Part shown: positions 1-10,097 of the stretch, in pieces
How the letters are laid out: every line of letters starts with the position of its first letter
Numbering within the stretch: position 1 is the first letter of the stretch
NCBI RefSeq assembly: GCF_018873765.1
Contig: NC_057925.1
Location: 58,974,970 to 59,038,969 of the forward strand
Origin: Telopea speciosissima
Lineage: Eukaryota > Streptophyta > Magnoliopsida > Proteales > Proteaceae
DNA: 64,000 nt
Direction of reading: 5' to 3'
Program-made: the position numbers and the translations under genes
The notes under the pieces: model-generated
Seen by the model: the letters and a program-made list of their open reading frames with translations, nothing else
Database searches by the model: none
Told to the model about the DNA's origin: nothing

Positions 1-668
1 TCTTTTACGCCATCAGAAGTGGGGGCCACCATTGAATCCAGAGGACCGGTCGCACCCTCCCATTCCATAGAAATATTCCCCTCCAATAACACTGGGCCAG
101 TAATCACAGGTAAAGGAGTCAACGTCTCAGGAGAAGAATCTGACTCAGTCACAATAACAGTATTATTTTGTGTTATATTATGGTCCTCCAATAACCCAGT
201 AAAATTCACCAATAGACGAACAGTAAATGGCCTGATCAAACATCCCAACAGATAGATCACTGGTAGAAGAAGAACTTGATGGTCCAAAAATAGAGGGACA
301 GGACCCAATGTCATGACATAACCGGCCACAGCGCCCACAAACTTTGAATTCCTCATACTTTAAATCCACTGAAGATAAGACTCCACGACAGGACCTGATT
401 TTTGAATGCATGCACAACTGACGTCTCCATTTGATTAGTAATTTAACTCGGGCAGTGCCAAATCCGACTCCAAATATAAAGAGATGATTCTCCCAACACA
501 AGAGACAGCTTGTTTTATGGCATCATAGGAGAATGCCTCGGCCGGAATCGGACTAACTTGTACCCAAATAGGCACATACTCTCTTTCAGCTGCATGATGT
601 CTTCATCAAAACCATGTGGAATAACATGGACCAAATTGATCGTTAAAGGAGGTGGTGTTTCTTATAAA
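1..668 (-). pseudogene. Decayed LINE ORF1-like gene (DUF4283 region plus CCHC zinc knuckle)
   Basis: On the minus strand, three pieces in different frames read as a plant L1-type ORF1/gag-like protein. About 500-650 holds a DUF4283-like stretch with the motif PIWVQVSPIPAEAF. About 295-360 holds a knuckle with the sequence CGRCGRLCHDIGSC, which fits CX2CX4HX4C as in zf-CCHC_4. The part from about 180 down to the window edge is open and rich in Ser/Thr/Pro. Frameshifts and a stop between the knuckle and the tail show it is dead. It stops abruptly where the Mutator-like inverted repeat starts near 670, and it runs off the window at base 1, so any RT domain would lie outside. The family call is from remembered motifs. 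Confidence 0.6.
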
Positions 669-671
669 AAA

Positions 672-919
672 GGATTTGGCTCTTGTTCTGCAGTGGTGAG
701 AGCTGGAGCGTTCAACACCCCCCTTAAGATGCTGCCATGTGGACTGAACAGTATCCAACGATCTAAAGCAAAAGGAACATTTTTAAGTCATTTAATTCAT
801 TGTTAGTCGGGTCACTCTCTAACCCGAAAGAATCCATCCCTTCCTCTAACCTCCAGCTCCTGCGAAACGAGAATACCTCATCAAGCATCCTCTCTGTTCC
901 TCACCGCCATTACCCACTC
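672..919 (+). repeat. Left terminal inverted repeat of the Mutator-like element
   Basis: This arm pairs, in inverted orientation, with 2007-2253. Shared blocks include GATGCTGCCATGTGGACTGA, TTGTTAGTCGGGTCACTCTC and CCATCCCTTCCTCTAACCTC. There are scattered substitutions and small indels, so the insertion is not recent. Confidence 0.75.
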
Positions 920-1229
920 AAGATTTTTGCCATCCGCAGAGAAAGACTGTAAATGTATCGGCATAAGGTTGATCAGCCCGGATGGATGAAGTAATCGAAA
1001 TTACAAAGAGAGGAAAAGACAAGAGGTAGAACAAATGGAGATTGATGATCGATCCTTTTACAGATTTACGTTTCTTGTTTTTTTCCTATTTTTCTTCTCT
1101 GATTTTTAAATTGTCAAACTCTTTTTCTTTTGAATCCGACGGAGGAAACGAATTGGTCATGGTGATACCACTGTTACTGTAATTGTTACCCATCTGAGAA
1201 GAAAGACATGAAATCTGAGAGAATATCTA

Positions 1230-1840
1230 AATCAGTCCCATGGATTTCAATTTTTTTCCCCTTCTCTCCTTACAATCTTGTCTGTACATTTCCCTTTCGC
1301 ACGAATGGATTCCTGGTTTTGTTTCTCTTCTTCTTGTTTTGGTTTCTGACGATCGAGGCCATGGATGTGTCCAATTCCAAGAACTGCAAAAGGGTTTCCA
1401 TTCCAAAATTCCCAAAGTTGGAAAGCTTCAATCACTGTAGCTTCTTGAGTTCTCGAGTGGTTGGATTTAACAGGTATATGGAGTCTCCGTAATGAATCTT
1501 CAAAAGCGGTGCTGACAAAGAAAAACATAACAACCCATTGCACGAACCCAAGATTGCGATTTCATACTGGAAATTCCCCAATTTGGTAAACAAGAAAGGT
1601 AAATCAAGTTTTTCACATCAATTGTCCTCTATTGTGTAAGAGGTTGTTCCATCAGTTAAGATGAGAGAAGGATTTTTCTCTGTGAATCGATTGTGGTATA
1701 GAGTGGTGAAGAAAAGAATCATCACTACACAAACATCGCCAATCTTTGGATACGCACCTGAATCGAACCAGGGACTTCACGGGTAGCCTTAAAAGGATAT
1801 CCTTGATTATATCGACTGGGAGATTCGACATCTCAACCAT
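1230..1840 (-). pseudogene. Truncated, frameshifted F-box (FBA-type) gene fragment
   Basis: From an ATG at 1840 the minus strand reads a typical F-box: LPVDIIKDILLRLPVKSLVR, then FRCVSKDWRCL. In intact proteins this segment binds SKP1 to build an SCF ubiquitin ligase. The frame stops at 1652. Further downstream, in other frames, the FBA-like pieces NGLLCFS and YLLNPTTRELKKLQ are visible at about 1400-1530. The stop and frame changes make it non-functional as a full F-box protein, although the 62-aa F-box alone could in principle be translated. It lies wholly between the long inverted repeats, which suggests capture by the transposon. Confidence 0.65.
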
Positions 1841-2006
1841 TCTTTTTCTTCTTCTACTTCCTTCGTTATTGCATTCAAGAGAGAATTTTTCTAGGGTTTT
1901 TGCGGTGTTTGGAAGACAATGTGGGTTTTGCCACTCAAATAAGATCGTTCACATTACCTAGCATTTTGTCGATATATGGTTACCCTCGCCGGATCCCTTG
2001 AAGAAG

Positions 2007-2253
2007 ATGAGTAATGGTGGTGAGGAACGAGGATGCTCTGATGAGGTCTTCTCGTTTCGCAAAAGCTGGAGGTTAGAGGAAGGGATGGGTCCTTTCGATT
2101 TTAGAGAGTGACCCGACTAACAATGGGTTAAATGCCTTAAAAATGCTGCTTTTGATTTTGACCGTTAGATCCTACTCAGTCCACATGGCAGCATCTTAAG
2201 GGGGTGTTGGACGCTTCAGCTCCCGCCACCACTGTAGGACAGGAGCCAAATCC
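2007..2253 (-). repeat. Right terminal inverted repeat of the Mutator-like element
   Basis: Reverse complement of the left arm at 672-919. The GGATTTGGCTC outer end and the inner CCTCACC/CATTAC boundary are both recognisable. Confidence 0.75.
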
Positions 2254-2310
2254 GACCTCCTTGAATCTTCTACGACTCTCACACACTCTCTCTCTCTCTC
2301 CACTTCTTCC

Positions 2311-2394
2311 TTTGTGTTTTGACTGTTTGGTATTATATTCTAGAGTGGTTTCTTTGTGTTTTGACTGTTTGGTATTATATTCTAGAGTGGTTTC
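2311..2394 (+). repeat. Tandem duplication, two 42-bp copies
   Basis: A 42-bp unit starting TTTGTGTTTTGACTG occurs twice back to back (2311-2352 and 2353-2394), essentially identical. It lies between the Mutator-like element and the O-methyltransferase promoter. Confidence 0.9.
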
Positions 2395-2464
2395 TGGCAT
2401 TTATTTGATTCTTTGGAATCATTCATTTCTATTCTTTTTTAAACAATGACGGAAAGAATCCAAG

Positions 2465-2522
2465 ACAAGAAAGAGAGAGAGCGAGAGAGCGAGAGAGCGA
2501 GAGAGCGAGAGAGAGAGAGGGG
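2465..2522 (+). repeat. GA-rich microsatellite
   Basis: Repeated GAGA/GAGC units about 410 bp upstream of the methyltransferase ATG. Plant GAGA tracts can bind BBR/BPC proteins, but no role is shown here. Confidence 0.85.
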
Positions 2523-2835
2523 TATCACGTCTAATCAATCTAAATCTTATCCACATCCTATCCGTATCCCATCTGTTTTTTTTTTTTTTGTTTTTGGTAA
2601 TGTCCGTATCCCATCTGTTTACATCCCTATTTAAAAGAGGACACGTGGAAGGAAAATATTGGTATGAAATAAATGTACACAAATTTATGCAAAGGCAAGT
2701 GTGACCATGTATTCAATGGATTGCTCGCACGTACGTACACTAACTAGCTCATAAAGTGGAGTGTTGACAATTGGGTGGCTCCCCATGATTTAGGTTAGGA
2801 TAGCTACCTTCAATTTTAATGGAACTCAGCTTCGA

Positions 2836-2846
2836 TCTATATATAT
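2836..2846 (+). promoter_or_regulatory. Probable TATA box of the O-methyltransferase gene
   Basis: The string TCTATATATATTG lies about 90 bp upstream of the ATG at 2931, a normal spacing for a plant promoter with a 50-60-base leader. It is the best TATA match in that interval. Confidence 0.6.
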
Positions 2847-2930
2847 TGTAATGTTTCAGGTGGCTATACCTGCAGCTTTCATAAGCAAAAACTAGTAAGC
2901 AAGAAGAAGAGACTTTAAAGTTTTTGAAAA

Positions 2931-5567
2931 ATGGCAGCTGCTTCCACAGATGATAATAATCAGCCCAAAACATCCATAATTTTGGCCATGGAAATGCCAA
3001 GTGCTGTAGTCCTTCCTATGGTTTTCAAAGCTGCTATGGAGTTAGATCTGCTAGAGATAATAGCTAGAGCTGGTCCAGATGCTCAGCTTTCCCCTTCAGT
3101 GATAGCATCTCAGCTCCAAACAGAGAACCCAGATGCCCCAGAGATGGTTGATCGTATCATGAGGCTTCTAGCCAGTTACTCCATGCTCACTTGCTCTCTT
3201 GTTACCCATGAAGACGGCCGTGTTGAAAGGCTCTATGGCTTGGCACCGGTCTCTACTTATTTTCTTGCAAATAATGATGCACCATTTGCTGGCCTCTTGA
3301 AGGCCTTAAATCACAAGGTCTTCCTTCAGAGCTGGTAAGCTACTTCCAATCCCCCTTCAATTCCCCTCACCCAAAAACATATGGAGGAAAGAACATGAAA
3401 AAAATAGAGAGAAAGCCCCCACAACAAAATCAACAGCCTATCCTTACCATGGGTCGTACCCAGTGCACAAGGCTCCTGCGTTTAGCAAGGTCTGGGGAGG
3501 GTTTACTGTACGCAACCTTACCCCTATTTTTAGAGAAACTGTTTCCATGACTTGAACCCATGACCAAACATTCAGCAACTGAGCACTTGACCAACGCACC
3601 AAGCATGACCTTTTATAAAAGGTTGTACCCATTGCACAAGGCTCCCGTTTTAGCAGGGTCTGGGAAAGGTCAAATGTACGCAACCTTACCCTTGTTTCCA
3701 AAGAGGCTGTTTCTAGGACTTGCACCCGTGACCAAGTGTTATGCAAGTGAGCACTTGACCAACACGCCAAACACGACCTCCAACAGGATTAGCAAATAAT
3801 TTTGCTACTACTCGGGCTTGTGGATCTGGCTCTCCTCCAACCGTGGCGGGAGCTGGAGGGTCTAGCACTTGGAAACCACCCCAAAAACAGGGGTGAGCTA
3901 GTAATTTTGTAGGTGGGGCTAGGAGGAAATCCTTTTGCTGGGCTTGCAGCCAAAAAAAAATGGAATTATCCACCTCCCCTTTGGGTTCTAAAATACCCTC
4001 CTAGGTTTTAATATTTTTCAAACTATCCTTTTAGATTTCGTTTCTTTGCATGAAGGCAGCTGCAAAATTTTGTCCCATGGATTGAGGTATCAGTATCGGA
4101 ATTTTGTCCTATGGATTGAGGTATCAGTATCGGATTGGCTTGGTATCGATTGAGGCCGATGTTGATCCTTGGCCGATCCTGAGATGGGAATTGGTACTGG
4201 ATCTAGATCGCCTGATCCGACATGATCCGGATCATAAGTAATTTGCTCTCTTTTTTTTATAAAAAAAAAAACTGTTTTGAAAACTATTTCGAAGATTTTT
4301 ACATTTTTATTGCAAGTTTATTTCTTATTTTGTCCATTATTTCACTTTTTTTCCCCCATTTTTTCTGAATTTTTTAAAAATTGTAAATTTTTTTTTTTTG
4401 ACTGATCCAAGCCGATATGGAGACCCGATCCTTAAAATTGGTACTTTTCCATTATTTTGGCCGAATATCGATACCAATAACAATACCTCAATCCTGATCC
4501 GTACAGCTGAAACAAGCTGAAAGGGAGATCCAAGGAGGATACAAGAAGAAAGCCAATCCAAAGTGGTGATCTTCAATCCTTTGCAGATGGCTGAGCCATG
4601 TGAACATTAATGGTTGCCTAGATCCATTCTCTTAATGACTAATATATATCTACCACATAGCTAATAGTTTAAATATTCATCACTTAGATTTTGTGAAGTT
4701 GTTGTCCACATATCGATCTTATCCATGTGATAAGTTTCAGCCCAACCCCTTGTCCGAGTGGGGGTAAGACGGTCATTTCCTGTCTTGCTATGTTTGCACA
4801 ACAAAACAGGATGAGGCAGCTCGACAGTAGAGTATCCAAATTATTGTATTCGATCTAGAGTTTTAAACTTTGAAGTAATGGTTGAGACCTCCTCAACTTT
4901 GCCAAGAAATAACAATTTTGTTTGGTTTTTTTATTTTTTATTTTGTGATATATATAATCTGGATTGTTGAGTATAGGCACCACTTGAAAGATGCGGTATT
5001 GGAAGGAGGGACTCCATTTGACAAGGCAAATGGCATCTCTGTGTATGACTATGCTGCTACAGACCCAAATTTCAATGAGTCATTCAATACAGCAATGCTA
5101 AAGGGAACCATGAAAACCATGAATGTAATCCTTGAGAAATACAAAGGTCTTGAGAATGCAAAAGTAGTAGTTGATGTGGGTGGTGGGATTGGAGCTGCAC
5201 TTGAGTTAATCACTTCCAAGTACCCTAAAATTAAGGGCATCAACTTTGATATGCCTCATGTGATACACAATGCACCAACTTATCCTGGTATATATTATAT
5301 TATATTCTTCCTCTCTTCAATTGATTCCCTAAATCATTATTAATTTTTTCACTATATATTTGTATATATGTTGATCTAATTAATAGATGATTTAATTAAT
5401 TAATTGTAGGTGTGGAGCATGTAGGTGGAGATATGTTTGTTAGTGTTCCAGCAGGAGACATCATTCTTCTAAAGGTGTTATAGCTGATATGGGTTTTCAT
5501 CAATACACTCTCTTCTTCTGTTTTTTTTTTTTTTCCTTCCTCCTTCTGATGATCCTCTCTCAACCAT

Positions 5568-5614
<47 letters not shown>

Positions 5615-5929
5615 ATGTAGGGTGTACTTCACAATTGGGGTGATAAAGATTGCTTGAAGTTATTGAAAATTTGTTATGAAGCATTAGCAGATGATGGAAA
5701 AGTGGTAGTGATAGATAGGGTTCTTCCAATAGCTCCTGAGACCACTGTTGATGCAAAAGCCTGTTTCCGATTAGACTTGATTATGTTGGCTCAACACGCT
5801 GGAGGAAAAGAAAGGACAGAGAGAGAGTTTGAAATGTTGTCAAAGGGAGCTGGATTTATTGGTTTCAAATTAATTGCTTGTGTTAACCATTGGGTCATGG
5901 AATTCTATAAAACTCACATTCACATGTAA
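2931..5929 (+). CDS. COMT-family (class II) SAM-dependent O-methyltransferase, 4 exons
   Basis: Exon model 2931-3334, 4977-5287, 5410-5474 and 5621-5929. All introns are GT-AG and the frame is continuous, giving 362 aa, the usual COMT length. The protein transfers a methyl group from SAM to a hydroxyl on a small phenolic or alkaloid substrate, in the cytosol. Residues 1-134 form the dimerisation domain. The SAM-binding motif VVDVGGG is in exon 2, followed by the conserved KGINFDMPHVI and VEHVGGDMF. The catalytic base is His264 (GVLHNW) and Glu324 lies in GGKERTEREFE. The position matching COMT Glu297 is Asp292 (VIDRVLP), and the Asp after the catalytic His is Asn265, so this is not a canonical lignin COMT. 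Substrate is unknown. Exon 1 starts at the only well-placed ATG, 85 bp after the TATA box. Intron 1 carries two SINEs; intron 3 contains a TA/TG microsatellite. Confidence 0.93.
3451..3611 (-). mobile_element. Au-type SINE, copy 1 (in O-methyltransferase intron 1)
   Basis: Read on the minus strand it has the tRNA-like head followed by the GTAAGG...GTACAG...CCTCCCCAGACC body and the CCTTGTGCACTGGGTACG end typical of plant Au SINEs. The B-box-like ATGGGTTCAAGTC is at about 3550-3562. It is diverged, and it directly abuts a second copy. Confidence 0.75.
3612..3782 (-). mobile_element. Au-type SINE, copy 2 (in O-methyltransferase intron 1)
   Basis: Same orientation and organisation as copy 1, beginning less than 10 bases away. 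It carries ACGGGTGCAAGTCCTAG at the B-box position and the GGGTACAACC end at about 3621-3630. Both copies share an unusual head, GTCAAGTGCTCACTTGC or similar, so they belong to one subfamily or arose by tandem duplication. Confidence 0.75.
3815..3885 (+). repeat. Fragment of the Mutator-like TIR sequence
   Basis: GGATCTGGCTCTCCTCC and GTGGCGGGAGCTGGAG match the outer end of the inverted repeats at 672 and 2253. Only about 70 bp is recognisable, directly downstream of the second SINE. Confidence 0.5.
4075..4505. repeat. Degenerate GATCGG/TATCGG-rich dispersed repeat
   Basis: Diverged strings such as GGTATCAGTATCGGA, TTGGTATCGATTG and GACCCGATCC lie inside intron 1. Similar low-grade sequence recurs at about 7795-7965, 12570-12665, 20600-20790, 22815-22960, 34020-34390, 36310-36550, 43790-44290 and 48720-48900. 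No ends or coding capacity were found. It is also duplicated over short distance (the TTTTGTCCTATGGATTGAGG phrase occurs twice at 4060-4130). Confidence 0.5.
5566..5617 (+). repeat. (TA)n(TG)n microsatellite in intron 3
   Basis: A pure TA run followed by a TG run lies just upstream of the exon 4 acceptor ATGTAG at 5615-5620. Length changes here could alter the distance from branch point to acceptor. Confidence 0.95.
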
Positions 5930-6179
5930 GTTTTTCATCATCACCCAAGGCACCGACTACCGGCCAAGGAAGTTAATTAATTAGTTTGTATTATGGAGAT
6001 TGATTAATGTTAATTAATTCCCAATTTAATTCCAATAAGTTTAGGGTACGTACCTCTTTGTTTTCATATGTACCCCGGCCCACGCCTTGGCATTTGTATT
6101 ACTACTTAACTAAAGATGTACTTAGGAGCTAGGCATGCAGGATGATAAATGCTTGGCTCCATCCATCTTCTTAAATAAT
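5930..6179 (+). other. 3' flank of the O-methyltransferase gene
   Basis: AT-rich sequence after the TAA at 5927-5929, with no second ORF. Possible AATAAG-like polyadenylation signals are seen near 6030. It ends where the solo LTR starts. Confidence 0.5.
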
Positions 6180-6885
6180 TGTTGGGATTAATCAAACTTA
6201 CTTGTCTAGTGTGTATTGAGAAATATAATAATCTAATAAAAAATTACCGAACAAATATAGCCAAGCACATAAAAGAAATAAAATTGCAAGCAAACAATCA
6301 CACAATCAACACCAAGAATTTTATGTGGAAAAACCCTCCAGTGTAGAAGAAAAAATCACAGGGCAAATATTGTACCAATTCATTATGAGAAAAATAGGAG
6401 TACGATGATTCTTTTAAGTTCTTGTCCAAACTTGAGATGTACAAATAATTGGAGACAATATAATAGAAATTATCTCACAAGAAACCAAACCAAGTCCTCA
6501 CCACAAACATCATTTCTTATAAAGTCTCTTTGCTTTGAAGAGGTCTCCAAATTGTAGTAGAAACACCAAGACTCCAAAGCCAATCCCAAATTCCCTGCTC
6601 CTTTCCGTCTCCTTCTTCCTTCTTCCTTCTTCCTTCTTCCTTCTTCTTTTCTGTCTTTCTCTCGTTCTCTCATTTTCTTTTTTTCTCTTTTTCTCTATTC
6701 TTTTTTTTTGGTTGGTTCTTCTCTGGAGAACTCACCGCCATGAACCAAAGCCGAAAGAAAGAAAAAAAATTAATAAAAAACAAATTTTGGCTTTCTCAAA
6801 AAAATCCACCGGCTTAACCCCTTGACGGTTTAAGTGATGGGCACATGGGTCTTGGGTTGGACAAAATAGGCCTGGCCCCACAACA
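6180..6885. mobile_element. Solo LTR (706 bp) with 5-bp target duplication
   Basis: The segment begins TGTTGGGATTAATC and ends GGCCCCACAACA, so it has TGTTG...CAACA termini. ATAAT is present at both edges (6175-6179 and 6886-6890). The phrase TTTATGTGGAAAAACCCTCC at about 6320 is a sequence I associate with copia LTRs. No internal coding region exists, so it looks like the product of LTR-LTR recombination. It lies about 250 bp past the methyltransferase stop codon and could supply a terminator or promoter. Confidence 0.8.
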
Positions 6886-8537
6886 ATAATTTCGATCAAT
6901 CTATCGTTTTCAAAACTGCTATCAAGTAAAGTGTCTATCTTACCAAAAAAAATATCAAGTACAAGTCTCTACATTTATTTTTTTATGTTTTTATTTTTTT
7001 ATTTTTTAATGCAAGGTCCCCACTAGGGGAGGTAGGGGAGAGGAGACAAGTAGGACAAGACCCAGAAGGGATCAACATATGGGTACCATAGGGCTCCACT
7101 TCTTGGAAATTAAGAGAGTAATCAAAGGGGTCCATGTCATGTATGGCATACGGGAGGAGTGCCTCGAACGTGAGCTGTCAAACCCCAAACCATCATTATC
7201 ACAAATGACGCCAATTAATCTCGGTTTACTTTAGTTTTTTAGCATCAGGTTAATGTCGAGTTAGACGATTTGTTTTCGGGCTTAAATCATAATAAAATTT
7301 TATATTTATAACTTATATTGATGAAAGATTTGGTACAAACACTTTAAATCATCTTTACAAGTCAAACAAGTAAACAACCAAAATAAGAAAATTGAATTGA
7401 TGTGTTCATGTTGTAATCAAAACAAGATGAATGAATTGCAAAGAAAATCAATGGATGAATAGAGTTTGTAGCGAATCATTGTTACAAATCAAATCTTATC
7501 ATTATATGGAGAAGACAACTAATATTGAAATCAATTGATAAGAAGATAACTAGTATTGAAATCACAAAATCATGAATTTACTATCAAATCATTCATTTAA
7601 ATGTCCAACTAATTTTGTATAGTGAACAAGGAGATTAATGGAAGCATTGTTACATATTAATTTTCATATTCATAACATCATACTCATTGATTTATAACAA
7701 CTCCTCTTACAACCTGAAATTTTCTCATTAATATTGAAATCAATGGATAATCAATTCACTTATTCATAACCTCATACTCAATGTTTTTTTTTATCTGTTT
7801 CATTCGGTTCGGCATTTGGTCTGGATATCGGCTAGTTTGGTGTTGTCCGGTTTTCAATTGATCCTGTCATACCCCAGTCCAAAACCAATCCGATAAGGTT
7901 CTTTTCGGTCGATCGGTTTTGATCGATTTTACCGGTTCGGGCTAGGTTTTGACACCCCGTTTCCAGTTCTAAATACGCCTATAGATATATCATTCAGACA
8001 CTTCCTAAAAATAAGGGGAAAAGATCCCCATGACGCTAGTTCCCAATCGCTTTTGCACGCCCCCATCCATTTTATTATAGCACCCCCTTGGAAATCCCTA
8101 AAGTACCCCCTATTTTAAGTGTTTTCTGTAATTACCCCACCCCCTCCAACGACCAAAATTGCACATAGAGGTCGGAGGGAACCCTCTCCCTAAAAAATAT
8201 CTTTGCATTTGATACCAGTTGAGTATTAAAATATTCATTTGGCCTTCCATGATAGCTTATGCTATTGTTTCATTTTCCTACAAAGAATCAAAGTACGGTC
8301 ACATGAGAATATAAAACGACTGAGATTTCTTTAAGCCATGGTGAAGGGGAATCTCTTGACCATGGGGAGTGTATTTTAAGGAACATACTAAAACCCTATA
8401 GGGGTTTGTAAACCTTATAATGGTGTGGTGAACCTTCTCGCGTGAGGTTGAGGAAAACTTTTTCCAATATAAATTGTATAAGTAATTGAATTGGTCCATT
8501 TACAACATTTAGTGAAATGATAACCAAATATATGATG
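6886..8537. other. Gene-free AT-rich stretch with repeat fragments
   Basis: No credible coding sequence. Besides the SINE at 7005-7140 it holds GGTTCGG/GATCGG-type degenerate repeat (7795-7965) and an MITE-like patch at 8320-8460. That patch shares ACCCTATAGGGGTTTGTAAACC-like wording with 9290-9370 and 24660-24800. Confidence 0.5.
7005..7140 (-). mobile_element. SINE fragment, same family as 41747-41977
   Basis: On the minus strand it reads CCAAGAAGTGGAGCCCTATG, then GATCCCTTCTGGGTC, and ends in an A-rich tail (the T-rich run at 6975-7010 on the plus strand). The same order occurs in the intact SINE at 41747-41977. The tRNA-like head is not clearly preserved. Confidence 0.6.
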
Positions 8538-8946
8538 TGTTATGTGTCTAATGGGACTCGATCTAGTTTATGGGTGTTAGTGTGGGTCAGTCTAGTATGA
8601 ATAAGTTAAAGGGCTTGACTTAACGTGTTTCATTAATTTCTAGAGCTTTTGGCGTATTGGTCAATTACCTAACATTTGGTATCAAAGCCAGACACCACAT
8701 CATGGGTTTGAGTCACAAAAAAGGCTACACAAAAATAGAGTAAAAGCCATCAAGAAATGACTACATATTGTCAGGAAGAAACCTTAGGGATAGTGGTGGT
8801 CTGTTATGTGTCTAATGGGGGTTGATATAATGTATGAGCATTAGAGTGGATCAGTCTAATACTCTAATATAGGATAGATTAAAGGGCTTGATTTAATACG
8901 TTTCATCAACTCTTGAGCATTTGAAGTATTAGTTAAGTACCTAACA
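8538..8946 (+). mobile_element. TRIM (terminal-repeat retrotransposon in miniature), 409 bp
   Basis: Two direct repeats, 8538-8674 (137 bp) and 8802-8946 (145 bp), both start TGTTATGTGTCTAATGGG and end CCTAACA. Immediately after the left repeat is TGGTATCAAAGCC (8677-8689), a primer-binding site for initiator tRNA-Met. Before the right repeat is a purine-rich tract around AGGGATAGTGGTGG. The 127-bp interior cannot encode proteins. Flanks are TGATG and TGGTG, a likely 5-bp target duplication with one change. All parts of an LTR element are present in miniature, so it must have been mobilised by a partner element. Confidence 0.85.
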
Positions 8947-9657
8947 TGGTGACATTCATTAATTAGTCGTGGAGAAATATAATAGGGAAAGAGTCTCCCA
9001 CCTAAAACCATCTACAAGTAATCAACACCATGTACACCTTCCTTATCTTGTTCCACTATCATGTGACCCCACCTCCCGAAGCTCCATATTCTTTCTCAGA
9101 CAAAAAGAACGGACAAGTTGTTCATGGCCATCAGGCCATGGATGCTTTGAACTATTATTGCCATAATGAACTAACTACAATCCTCTGCGACAAAAAGCTT
9201 ACAATTCATGATTTAAAATTTGTGAGAACCGATTTTTCCTTCAGCCACGGTAAATGAAAATTTATTCACCGCAGGGTTTCAGATGTGCACGGAAAGGTAT
9301 GAGGATATTTTCAAAAACATAAGACCCCACAAGGGTTTATGAACTCTAGGATGGTGTGGTAAAACTTCATTGCATGGTGAAGGAAAGCTTTCTCCAAATG
9401 GTAATATGCTCAACATGCTTTTGGCTCAAAAAGTGTGATTTTGTATACAATCTACTATCAACATCCTAGAGGAATGTTTTGTCCTTATTTTAATCATGCA
9501 TGTGACCAGTTCTCAAATTTTGTAGTTAGGAAAAGAAAAAACTTTAGAGTGCAAGCCCATGTGGGGGTACTACCCCACATGGCGAGAACCAACCAAACAG
9601 AATCTCCACCCCATCTTTGCTTTAGTCTCACATTGCAAGTGGAGAGGTGTGTATATA

Positions 9658-9842
9658 AATTATGGGAGAAAGTTCTCTATCTGGGAGTGTGGCCTATGCC
9701 AACACTCCCATGAGTCTATCTCTCTCCTCTCCATTTGAAAAGACACCTCTATCCCCTTGTTTTGAGGAAGAGAGAGGTAGACACATGGGAGTGCTGGCGT
9801 GTGGCGTACTCCCAGACAAAAAACTGCTTCCCATAAATTATA
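9658..9842. mobile_element. Fold-back MITE, family M1
   Basis: A long imperfect hairpin: TAAATTATGGGAGAAAGTTC at the left pairs with the complement of CTGCTTCCCATAAATTATA at the right. The inner arms CTGGGAGTGTGGCC / CACACGCCAGCACTCCC also pair. Related hairpins occur at 28684-28815 and 43150-43300, and more degenerate ones at 29570-29710, 32955-33130, 38270-38450 and 39755-39935. Confidence 0.65.
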
Positions 9843-10097
9843 TATGGCTGGGACAAGTTAGTGCAGGGTGTGGATGTGTCTTTATGGGCCGATCCCTTTT
9901 TTTTATATGACATATTTTTTGTTATGGGCTTGGGCTTATTCTTTTTTATGGGCCACTTGGACCAATACTAAGATGGAATAAGAATAGATACTTCACAAAT
10001 AGCCCTTTAGTATTTTTCAAAATACCCTTCCAACTTCGAAATAATTCACTTTCTCTTTGGGTTCACAAATACCTTTCTAAGTTTTAGTATTTTTCAA

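Larger units (their letters stand above)
672..2253. mobile_element. Mutator-like element carrying an F-box gene fragment (Pack-MULE type)
   Basis: Two long inverted repeats (about 672-919 and 2007-2253) bracket roughly 1.1 kb that contains a broken F-box gene and no transposase-like ORF. Long TIRs around captured host coding sequence are the hallmark of Pack-MULEs. The outer ends read GGATTTGGCTC on the left and its complement on the right. No clean 9-bp target duplication was found beside the outer ends, so exact borders are uncertain. A third fragment of the same terminal sequence lies at 3815-3885. Confidence 0.6.

Noticed and set aside
8538..8946. CRISPR-like or simple tandem repeat reading of the 8.5-kb repeats
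   Set aside because: Only two long repeats with a primer-binding site between them: an LTR pair, in a eukaryotic genome.
9030..9910. ORFs at 9.0-9.9 kb
   Set aside because: They run through dispersed repeat wording and the fold-back MITE at 9658-9842, with no start context or conserved motif.
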